From Treponema sp. (lineage in GTDB: Bacteria; Spirochaetota; Spirochaetia; Treponematales; Breznakiellaceae): a stretch of DNA of 44,166 nucleotides. The translations under genes and the position numbers were made by a program. The notes under the pieces were generated by a model. That model made no database searches and was not told the origin of the DNA. It saw only the letters and a list, made by a program, of their open reading frames with translations. Every line of letters begins with the position of its first letter. Position 1 is the first letter of the stretch. This document shows positions 6,800-14,527 of this stretch, piece after piece. The stretch covers positions 1 through 44,166 of the forward strand of contig WQXE01000001.1 in the NCBI GenBank assembly GCA_009784995.1. Reading direction: 5' to 3'.

Positions 6800-8098
6800 T
6801 TATTTTTTTGGTATTTTTATCACAGCGATTGTTCCTTTTTCCGATTCACCGGAAATTTCAAATGTTCCGCCGCATTGATCTTTTAATCTTTGCCTGACAT
6901 TTTCAATACCTATATGTGCTTGCATATTTTCAAACAGCTTATCCGTGTTATACCCTGCGCCGTCATCTGACACAGTCACAATAAATTCTTTTTCAGCTTC
7001 ACGAACGGAAATATTTATAGTTCCGCCGCCTTCTTTTTGACCTATACCGTGTTTAACCGCGTTTTCTACAATCGGTTGTATTGAAAGCGGAGGCAGCATA
7101 AAACCGGAAGCTTCTATGTTATAAACAACATTCAACGCGTCCTTGTACATTGTTTTTTCCAAATCAAGATAACCTTTTACATGTTCCAATTCTTTTTCAA
7201 CACTAATCAAACCTTTATCATTGAGTGAATCCATATTGCTTCGCAGATACGCCGAAAAATCCACCGTCGCTTTTTTCGCTTTTAACGGGTCTTCATCACA
7301 AAGTTGGGCGATCGCGGACAAAGCGTTATACAAAAAATGCGGTTGAATTTGCGAAAGCATTATAGATACCTTACTTTGGGTTAGTTCCAGTTCTTTTTGT
7401 TTAATTTGCTGCGACAATTCACTTTGAATACTAGCGTAGTAAATTAAAACAGCAAGCGTTATGGAAAAATTGATTAACGACAATCTCCATAAAAATAATT
7501 CTATCAAAATAGCCGCTATTGGCAGAACCGCGTATGACAAAAGTGTTAACAGTTCTCTTATACTCAAAAACTTTTTATAAACGATAAGCAAACCTGTACC
7601 GATAATCATACAGCCAAACGAAAGAAACCGGCTAAACAGTAACCAGTCGTTAAGTTCTCTTAGTACCATATAATGGCTTAGGTCTGTCATATAATACATG
7701 GCAAAAGGCAATAAAACGATAGTCATCGCGATATCGATAAAACAAAAAGCCACCGCTATGTACGCGGCTATTTGGGCAGCTTTAGAAATCGTTGTTTTCT
7801 CTTTAAGAATGGTTATTACTAATTGAATATAAAATATTAATATAACAGGTCCAAAAAGAGGAATTAATATAATCAACGCTTTCGTCAAAATTGAATTATC
7901 CGCGATTGGCGTGATGTTAAAAATATTTTCTGTGATTATTACAAATAAACCTATAATATTAATTATAATAATACGGATAAAAATACGGCTGCGCTTTAAC
8001 TTTCTGTATTCGCTTGTCATAACAAAAAATAAAATCAATATGCAAATAATAACGTTTATAATATTTATTGTTATATCAATATAGTCTGCCGAATACAT
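6800..8098 (-). CDS. LytS/YehU-type sensor histidine kinase, multi-pass membrane
   Basis: 432 residues. The first 225 hold about six to seven hydrophobic segments, with no large extracytoplasmic domain. A short coiled coil (SELSQQIKQKELELTQSK) then leads to a His_kinase domain of the PF06580 type with QIQPHFLYNAL (H254). An HATPase module follows with PIVENAVKHGI and SDDGAGYN, and LGIENVRQRL-like AHIGIENVRQRL. This family phosphorylates its partner response regulator, here surely the REC-BTAD protein encoded 14 nt upstream in the same operon. A Shine-Dalgarno GGAG sits 8 nt before the ATG. The membrane-embedded sensor suggests it detects a lipid-phase or membrane-state signal, but the ligand is unknown. 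Confidence 0.88.
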   Translation of the reverse strand: MYSADYIDITINIINVIICILILFFVMTSEYRKLKRSRIFIRIIIINIIGLFVIITENIFNITPIADNSILTKALIILIPLFGPVILIFYIQLVITILKEKTTISKAAQIAAYIAVAFCFIDIAMTIVLLPFAMYYMTDLSHYMVLRELNDWLLFSRFLSFGCMIIGTGLLIVYKKFLSIRELLTLLSYAVLPIAAILIELFLWRLSLINFSITLAVLIYYASIQSELSQQIKQKELELTQSKVSIMLSQIQPHFLYNALSAIAQLCDEDPLKAKKATVDFSAYLRSNMDSLNDKGLISVEKELEHVKGYLDLEKTMYKDALNVVYNIEASGFMLPPLSIQPIVENAVKHGIGQKEGGGTINISVREAEKEFIVTVSDDGAGYNTDKLFENMQAHIGIENVRQRLKDQCGGTFEISGESEKGTIAVIKIPKK

Positions 8099-8112
8099 TT
8101 TTTTACTCCGCT

Positions 8113-8904
8113 TTAAGCTTTAAGGTTAAAATTCCACTTTAAGTTTTCCGCCCAGCTATACTGAGCCATGTATTCACCCGCGTAAGCGTTTACGCAAGAC
8201 ATGTCGCCTTTCATAAACTGGTAACTGTCGCATATTATTTTATCAGGAATTATCGCGATGCTGTTGTGCCGTTTTAATACAATATCGTCAGCTCCGGCAG
8301 CGTTCAGCGTTTTAATTAAATCACTGATTAATTTACGCAAATACGCTTTTAAATTTTCAGTATCTGATTTTTCTTCCCACAATACAGCGCAAAGTTCGTT
8401 CATATTTACAGCGGCGCCATTGCGGTTAATTAAATAAGCGAATAATTCCTTCGTTTTATTGTAACGGAATTTTAAAGAAATGCCGTAAGAAAAAACATCA
8501 AAGTTTCCAAAGGTCTGCGCGTACAGCCGCGCGCTGTTTTTTTGCTCGAGTGGATACCGTAAATTTTTTATTTCCCGTTCTACGGCTTCTTTTGTAACCG
8601 GTTTTAAAATGTATCCGCTTGGATAAAGCCCAAACGCTTCGGTTGAATATTTGGAATAAGCCGTCACAAAAATTATATTAATTTTAGGATTTAATTCTTT
8701 TAATTCTTTTGCCAAATCAAGACCGTTCATACCCCACATTTTGATGTCTAAAAACGCTATATCGCAAGGATTATCTTTAGCGAATACAAGCAGCTCTGAT
8801 GGTTTATTAAACGCGAAAACCATCGCCCGCGGACGCGCCTCGTTTATTGAACTAATCAAAAGTTTGAGAGCCGGTTCATTGTCATCAATGGCAAGTATTT
8901 TCAT
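8113..8904 (-). CDS. Response regulator with REC and a BTAD/SARP-like C-terminal half
   Basis: 263 residues. REC (1-120) has AIDDNE, phospho-acceptor D53 in FLDIKMWGMNG, VTAYS and LKPV. The second part (about 128-225) looks like a winged helix of the SARP/OmpR type (FRYNKTKELFAYLINRNG, then LRKLISDLIKTL). A short tail, YAGEYMAQYSWAE, matches the start of a bacterial transcriptional activation (BTAD) region, but the usual longer BTAD helices are missing. It differs from the LytTR output normally paired with LytS kinases. It is the first gene of a two-gene operon with the kinase. A promoter lies directly upstream with only 7 nt between -10 and ATG and no Shine-Dalgarno. Confidence 0.82.
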   Translation of the reverse strand: MKILAIDDNEPALKLLISSINEARPRAMVFAFNKPSELLVFAKDNPCDIAFLDIKMWGMNGLDLAKELKELNPKINIIFVTAYSKYSTEAFGLYPSGYILKPVTKEAVEREIKNLRYPLEQKNSARLYAQTFGNFDVFSYGISLKFRYNKTKELFAYLINRNGAAVNMNELCAVLWEEKSDTENLKAYLRKLISDLIKTLNAAGADDIVLKRHNSIAIIPDKIICDSYQFMKGDMSCVNAYAGEYMAQYSWAENLKWNFNLKA

Positions 8905-8911
8905 TATATTT

Positions 8912-8940
8912 ATTTTACATTAATTTACGTTTTTATTCAA
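8912..8940 (-). promoter_or_regulatory. Sigma70-like promoter of the REC-BTAD/LytS operon, candidate leaderless start
   Basis: On the minus strand TTGAAT (8935-8940), 17-nt spacer, TAAAAT (8912-8917). The start codon begins 7 nt after the -10 box, so the predicted transcript starts at the ATG. The -35 and -10 hexamers and spacing equal those of the promoter at 1062-1090. Confidence 0.55.
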
Positions 8941-8965
8941 AGAAAATAATTAATATCCCGGACAA

Positions 8966-10264
8966 TCACTTTAAAACAACCTGTTTCGCGATAGTCAGCC
9001 GCCAGCGAAGCAGCCACAACAGCGCCGCCGCGATACGCAGCGCGAAAATAATCGCGAACGCGTAACGCAATCCGTTTAAATCGCCGCCTAAAGCGCGGTA
9101 AAGAGTTATTCCGGCTACAGGCATAACAGCGTTTGACAAACAGATAAGACAGGCGAAAACCGACATGGATAAACTTCTGTTTTCCTCGTCAACAACCAGT
9201 AAAAGGCACTGGAATAAATTCAATGTAATGGTCGCGAAAGGAATATGCGCGATTATATGTAACACTACAAAAAGATGAGGTCCCAAAGAAGGCGGCAAAC
9301 TTACGGCGACAATCATAAAAACAGGACACAAACTTAAACCCAGAATACCAAAAGTAAAAGGAAGTACAACACCGTGTTTTTCATTTTTGCGGCTCCAGAA
9401 TTTTAACGTTAACAATTGAATCGCCGCCGCTCCCAAAGGAGCTAACCCAAGCTGGAACTCATTCATATGCAAATAATTTACCTGGCTAATAAAATATAAA
9501 GTCCAGTCAAAATGCCATGTCGCGTGAAAAAACAGCGCCACAGCGGCAAACATTAAAAATGGTTTATTGCGCGAAAGAGACGCGAATGATCTTTTTATTT
9601 CAGGTAATGTAATACGCTTTGGAACAATCGAGCGGCTTCTTCTGAATTTATTAAAATTAAAAATCGCCAAAAGAAATACCAATATCGAAACAATAAAAAA
9701 TATTTGATGCGCGATAATTTTTCCGTTTAAACTTCTGATACACGCGAGTATTATTCCCGTTAAAAGAGGCGCGATCATACTGATAAATAAAAAGATACGT
9801 GTTCGCAGCGTAAGTACATAATTTCTGTTGGTCAAATCTACAACGGTAGGAAAAAATGACTGCCACGCGATGTTATGTAAAGCTAACGCCGCGCCCGCGA
9901 ACGAAAGCGAACCTAAAAAAAACGCGATGGAATAAGAACCGGCATAAGGCGATAAAACGCAAAACAGGTATCCTAGCATAACCACAACCAGCATGATTAT
10001 TACAATACGCTTTTTATTACGCAAGCTGTCCATTAAAAGACCGCCGGGAATTAAGACCAGCATGGTAAAAATCTGCGGAAGAAATTGTATAAGACTTAAT
10101 TGAAATTCATCCGCGCCCAAACGCATCGCGAACAAATTATAATTATTAATGGCGATACTGGTCGCGAAAGCGATAAAAAATCCGTCCGCTATATAACGAG
10201 CGGCAATGGGATTTACCTTAACAAATTTTATGATTTTAGCGGGCAGATACTTAAATAGAAGCAC
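8966..10264 (-). CDS. Major facilitator superfamily (MFS) transporter
   Basis: 432 residues with about twelve hydrophobic segments in two halves joined by a basic central loop (FNKFRRSRSIVPKR). After the second helix the loop GGLLMDSLRNKKRIV matches the MFS motif A region (G-x-x-x-D-x-x-x-x-x-R/K). The start is GTG at 10264, supported by AAAGGA 5 nt upstream; no ATG fits. Substrate cannot be inferred: no sugar-, drug- or peptide-specific signature is evident. It stands alone between the REC-BTAD operon (61 nt downstream, same strand) and a divergent hybrid-kinase operon, so it could belong to either regulon. Confidence 0.85.
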   Translation of the reverse strand: MLLFKYLPAKIIKFVKVNPIAARYIADGFFIAFATSIAINNYNLFAMRLGADEFQLSLIQFLPQIFTMLVLIPGGLLMDSLRNKKRIVIIMLVVVMLGYLFCVLSPYAGSYSIAFFLGSLSFAGAALALHNIAWQSFFPTVVDLTNRNYVLTLRTRIFLFISMIAPLLTGIILACIRSLNGKIIAHQIFFIVSILVFLLAIFNFNKFRRSRSIVPKRITLPEIKRSFASLSRNKPFLMFAAVALFFHATWHFDWTLYFISQVNYLHMNEFQLGLAPLGAAAIQLLTLKFWSRKNEKHGVVLPFTFGILGLSLCPVFMIVAVSLPPSLGPHLFVVLHIIAHIPFATITLNLFQCLLLVVDEENRSLSMSVFACLICLSNAVMPVAGITLYRALGGDLNGLRYAFAIIFALRIAAALLWLLRWRLTIAKQVVLK

Positions 10265-10352
10265 AAAAGTCCTTTAGTGACTACACCATTAATGATATTT
10301 TGATTATATGTTAATTACCAAAAAGAATATAGATTTATTAACAGTTTTCTCC

Positions 10353-10358
10353 TATAAT
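10353..10358 (+). promoter_or_regulatory. Probable -10 box of the PAS hybrid-kinase operon
   Basis: A perfect TATAAT about 52 nt before the ATG at 10410. The hexamer 17 nt upstream (TAGATT) is a poor -35, so an activator may be needed or this may not be the true start. The divergent MFS gene shares this 145-nt spacer. Confidence 0.35.
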
Positions 10359-10409
10359 GTAATAATATATTAAATAAATGTATAGTTTTTATTTATTATG
10401 GGATAAGTT

Positions 10410-12869
10410 ATGAAAAATATGAAGAAAATTAAGAATATAGTCCCATTTCTGATAAGAATAAATGTAATATTAATAGTTTTTGCCGTTTTTTTGATACTTT
10501 TAAGCTGCGAAGATAAATCAAATGTACCCTTTTCAGTTATAGAAGAATCGGAAAACATGATGAATACGGAATCCCGGCGTATGTGGTATTTTATCGGAAT
10601 TTCCATGACGTTAATTGTCCTTTTCCTTTTGTTATTTCTATTTTACAAAAATATTAACGAGGGAAAAAGGCTTGAAAAACTTGTTGTAGATCGAACGGAA
10701 AAAATGCACGAAGCTAATCTGCAAAATGAACTGCAGATCGCTAAATTAAAACTCGCGGTCCACGCTACAAAAATAGGTTTATGGGATATGGAAATTGTGC
10801 GCGACGATCCTGTAAACCCGAATAATGTTTTTAACTGGTCGGATGAATTCAGATATATGCTCGGATATTTTAGCGAAGAAGATTTCCCGAATCTTTTACA
10901 CAGCTGGAGTGATTTACTTCATCCAGAAGATAAAAAAAGAACCCTTGAATCTTTTAAAAATCATATAATGGATTTAACAGGCAAAACTCCTTACGATCTT
11001 GAATATAGACTGCTTCGCAAAAGCGGCGAATACGCGTACTATCACGCTTCGGGAGAAACAATCCGCGACAAAGACGGCAACGCCATCCGTGTAGCCGGGT
11101 CTCTTATAGACATTACAGAAACCAAAAATATTTTATTTTATAAAGACAGGCAAAGGATAGAAGCGGAAGCCGCGAATAAAACTAAGTCCAACTTCCTTGC
11201 CAACATGAGCCATGAAATAAGAACACCCATGAACAGTATAATCGGGTTTTCGGAGCTGGCTCAATTTGATGAAATACCGGAAAAAACAAGAGAATATTTA
11301 GGTAACATTCAGGAAAACGCGAAATGGCTTTTAAATATTATCGACGATATTTTAGACATATCAAAAATTGAATCAGGTAAAATTATGCTTGAACATATTC
11401 CATTTGACTTGTCCGATATATTCACGCGCTGCCAGTCGGCGATTTCTCCCAGGGCGGAAGAAAAAGGAATTACTCTTTATTGTTACGCGGAACCTTCCAT
11501 CGGAAAAAAACTTTTAGGCGATCCTGTTAGACTTCGTCAGGCGCTTATGAATCTTCTTTCCAACGCTGTAAAATTTACAAATACCGGAACTGTCAAACTG
11601 ATGGCGTCATTCAAAGAAGCAAGCGAAACAAGCGTGTCGATACAATTTGAGATAAAAGATTCCGGTATCGGCATGAACCAGGAACAAATCGAAAAAATAT
11701 TTAATCCGTTTGTACAGGCGGACGAAAGCATAACCCGCAAATTCGGCGGAACAGGTCTTGGTCTTTCCATTACAAAAAATATTATCGATCTTATGGGAGG
11801 AAACCTTACTGTAGAAAGCGCCAGCGGAATAGGCAGCAAGTTCAGCTTTGAAATTAAATTTGATTTAATCGACGATGCGGACGTTATATCATTACATAAT
11901 AGCGATATTAATATTCTGGAAAAACCGAATTTTACCGGAGAGGTTTTAATCTGCGAGGACAATATTTTAAACCAGCAGGTTATCTGCGATCATCTGGAAA
12001 GAGTGGGACTAAAAACGATAATAGCAAATAACGGTAAAGAAGGTGTAGATCTTGTAGCGCAAAAACTTGTAAACAATGAAAAACCGTTTGATTTAATTTT
12101 TATGGATATACATATGCCCGTAATGGACGGGCTTGACGCCGCGTCAAAAATGTCCGATTTGGGAATAAAAACGCCGATTGTCGCGTTAACGGCGAATGTT
12201 ATGTCCAATAAACTGGAACTATATAAAGATAATGGAATGTCTGACTGCCTCGCGAAGCCGTTTTCATCTCAGGAATTATGGAAATGCCTTGTAAAATTTA
12301 TTTCTGTCGAAAGTTATTCATCCATAGATAAACACATTCTTTCCGCGGAAGAAGAAAAAACACAGCAAAAACTGCGGATTAATTTTGTAAAAGAAAATCA
12401 GGAAACTTATAACAAAATAAAAGAAGCGATAACAAACTTGGATATAAAACTGGCGCACAGAATCGCGCATACATTAAAAAGCACAGCCGGGCAAATCGGC
12501 AAAAAACAGCTTCAAGCGGCGGCGGCGGCTGTAGAATTAAAACTTTCGCGGGGAAATAATCAGGTTAGTAAAGAACAAATGAAAACCCTTAAAGCGGAAT
12601 TAAAAATAGCGCTGGACGATCTAACACCCTTATTAAAAAAAGAAAACAAAAAAGAAATAAGCAAAATATCAGACTTAAATATAATACTGGAAATTCTGGA
12701 AAAACTGGAACCTTTAATATATAATAATGACACAGAGTGTTTAAATTTTTTGGACGAAATTTATTCCATACCGGGCGCTGATGAACTGGCGCGGCACATA
12801 GAGGATTATAATTTTAAACACGCGCACACAGCGCTTCAAAATCTAAAAAAGGAATTTGATCATGAATAA
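10410..12869 (+). CDS. PAS-containing hybrid histidine kinase (PAS-HisKA-HATPase-REC-HPt)
   Basis: 819 residues. The N-terminus is a signal-like helix ending in a lipobox-like LILLSC (C33), then only about 25 residues before a second helix (58-80), so there is almost no extracytoplasmic sensor. A coiled coil and a PAS_3-type domain (about 120-240; ends with AGSLIDITETK) follow. HisKA has H268 in SHEIRTPMNS and HATPase has DSGIGM and GGTGLGLS. REC has D566 in FMDIHMPVMDG and HPt has H687 in AHTLKSTAG. A C-terminal helical extension (NDTECLNFLDEIYSIPGA, IEDYNF) is shared with the 4536-6404 protein. It overlaps the next gene by 8 nt, so the two are co-translated. Signal is probably sensed by PAS in the cytoplasm. 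Confidence 0.9.
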   Translation: MKNMKKIKNIVPFLIRINVILIVFAVFLILLSCEDKSNVPFSVIEESENMMNTESRRMWYFIGISMTLIVLFLLLFLFYKNINEGKRLEKLVVDRTEKMHEANLQNELQIAKLKLAVHATKIGLWDMEIVRDDPVNPNNVFNWSDEFRYMLGYFSEEDFPNLLHSWSDLLHPEDKKRTLESFKNHIMDLTGKTPYDLEYRLLRKSGEYAYYHASGETIRDKDGNAIRVAGSLIDITETKNILFYKDRQRIEAEAANKTKSNFLANMSHEIRTPMNSIIGFSELAQFDEIPEKTREYLGNIQENAKWLLNIIDDILDISKIESGKIMLEHIPFDLSDIFTRCQSAISPRAEEKGITLYCYAEPSIGKKLLGDPVRLRQALMNLLSNAVKFTNTGTVKLMASFKEASETSVSIQFEIKDSGIGMNQEQIEKIFNPFVQADESITRKFGGTGLGLSITKNIIDLMGGNLTVESASGIGSKFSFEIKFDLIDDADVISLHNSDINILEKPNFTGEVLICEDNILNQQVICDHLERVGLKTIIANNGKEGVDLVAQKLVNNEKPFDLIFMDIHMPVMDGLDAASKMSDLGIKTPIVALTANVMSNKLELYKDNGMSDCLAKPFSSQELWKCLVKFISVESYSSIDKHILSAEEEKTQQKLRINFVKENQETYNKIKEAITNLDIKLAHRIAHTLKSTAGQIGKKQLQAAAAAVELKLSRGNNQVSKEQMKTLKAELKIALDDLTPLLKKENKKEISKISDLNIILEILEKLEPLIYNNDTECLNFLDEIYSIPGADELARHIEDYNFKHAHTALQNLKKEFDHE

Positions 12870-14517
12870 GAATAAAAAAAACAGCGTTCTTATTATTGAT
12901 GATGAAAAATCAAATATAATCGCGCTTACAAATATTTTGAACACGGATTACGCGGTTTACGCGATAAGAGACAGCCGTGAAGCGATTGAAGCGGCGGAAA
13001 AAGACAAACCCGATGTAATACTTTTAGACATACTAATGCCGGAAATGGACGGTTACGCGGTAATAGAGGGATTAAAAAATTCCGAAAAAACACGCGACAT
13101 ACCGGTAATTTTTATAACAGGTCTTGATTCAAGCGAATCCGAAGAAAAAGGGCTCGCGTTGGGAGCCGCGGACTATATAACAAAACCATTTAGAACTTCT
13201 GTTGTAAAACTTAGGGTTCAAAACCAGATTAAATTAATCGAACGGCTTCGCCAGCAGACATTGATGACAAAAATATCACAAAACTTTTTATCTGACACTC
13301 ATATAGAAATATTGTCTACAGACACCCTGCGAATGGTAGGCGAGTTTATGGACATAGCGCAGCTTTTACTTTACATGAATGATACCGAAAGCAATAGGCT
13401 TATATGCCAAAATGAATGGATAAACCCAAAGCTTAATTTGGAAACACGCATCGGCGGCAAATTTGATCTTAGCGAACCTATGTTAAATGTTATTAACGGC
13501 TTGCTCGCGAGCGGAAACTCCAGCATTCATTCAAACGATCCAACCTACAAAGAAGTAATGAAACCATACCGCAAAAATTTCCATAATTACATAACAACTC
13601 CAATTTTTATTAAAGGCGCGTTGTTCGCGGTACTGGATTTCTCAAGGGAAGATGACGGACGCGAATGGAATAAAAGCGAAATAAATCTCGCGGAATTAGT
13701 TTCCAGCGTTTTCGCGGGTGTTTTTAAACGTAACGCCATTGAGCATGATTTAAATGTCGTGTTAAAACTTAAAGCCGATCTTATAACCGCGAAAGAAAGA
13801 GCCGAACACCTAAGCCGCGCCAAAAGCGAATTCTTAGCCAGAATGAGCCACGAAATGCGCACTCCCATGAACGGCATAATAGGCATAATGGAATTAATCA
13901 AACTTGGAAATATCCCGGAAGATATGAGCGGATATATAAAAATTATCGAAAAAGCCTCCAACGATTTACTGCATCTTATAAATGATGTCCTTGATATATC
14001 AAGTATGGAATACGGCGTATTAAAACTTACCAATTCAGTTTTTAATACTGAAGCGATGTTTAAAGAAATTATAGAAACCACATGTTACAACGCTTCCAAA
14101 AAGCAGCAAACTGTTAAATCCAAACTTGATCCTACAATACCGGTTTCGCTAAAGGGTGATGAAAAACGCTTAAAACAGGTTATAACAAACCTGCTGGCAA
14201 ACGCGATTAAATTTACCCCAGACGAAGGTGAAATTTATTTTGAATCGCGGGTAATAAATATTGATAACGAAACTGTAACATTACAATTCAATGTTACAGA
14301 CAACGGCATAGGAATCGCGAAAGAACAGCAGGATAAACTCTTTTTAATTTTTGAGCAAATAGACGGCGGTTTATCCAGAGAACACGGCGGTATAGGACTA
14401 GGTCTCGCGCTTTCAAAAAGAATTGTCGAAATGATGGACGGAAAAATCTGGGTTGAATCCGATATTAATAAAGGCGCCGCGTTTAATTTTACCTGTAAAC
14501 TGCGAATAACCGATTAA
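12862..14517 (+). CDS. REC-GAF-type histidine kinase (soluble, N-terminal receiver)
   Basis: 551 residues from ATG 12862, chosen over the in-frame TTG at 12856 because AAGGAA sits 8 nt before it. The N-terminal REC has D56 in LLDILMPEMDG and TKPF. A central region (about 135-300) looks like a divergent GAF domain (QLLLYMNDTESNRL, then FIKGALFAVLDFSREDDG). HisKA has H330 in SHEMRTPMNG and HATPase has TDNGIGI and GGIGLGLA. There is no membrane helix, no C-terminal REC and no HPt. A receiver placed ahead of a kinase suggests it is itself controlled by phosphoryl transfer, most simply from the HPt of the overlapping upstream kinase. It converges tail-to-tail with the 14528 gene, 10 nt apart, with no terminator hairpin seen. 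Confidence 0.88.
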   Translation: MNKNKKNSVLIIDDEKSNIIALTNILNTDYAVYAIRDSREAIEAAEKDKPDVILLDILMPEMDGYAVIEGLKNSEKTRDIPVIFITGLDSSESEEKGLALGAADYITKPFRTSVVKLRVQNQIKLIERLRQQTLMTKISQNFLSDTHIEILSTDTLRMVGEFMDIAQLLLYMNDTESNRLICQNEWINPKLNLETRIGGKFDLSEPMLNVINGLLASGNSSIHSNDPTYKEVMKPYRKNFHNYITTPIFIKGALFAVLDFSREDDGREWNKSEINLAELVSSVFAGVFKRNAIEHDLNVVLKLKADLITAKERAEHLSRAKSEFLARMSHEMRTPMNGIIGIMELIKLGNIPEDMSGYIKIIEKASNDLLHLINDVLDISSMEYGVLKLTNSVFNTEAMFKEIIETTCYNASKKQQTVKSKLDPTIPVSLKGDEKRLKQVITNLLANAIKFTPDEGEIYFESRVINIDNETVTLQFNVTDNGIGIAKEQQDKLFLIFEQIDGGLSREHGGIGLGLALSKRIVEMMDGKIWVESDINKGAAFNFTCKLRITD

Positions 14518-14527
14518 AGATTTTTAT

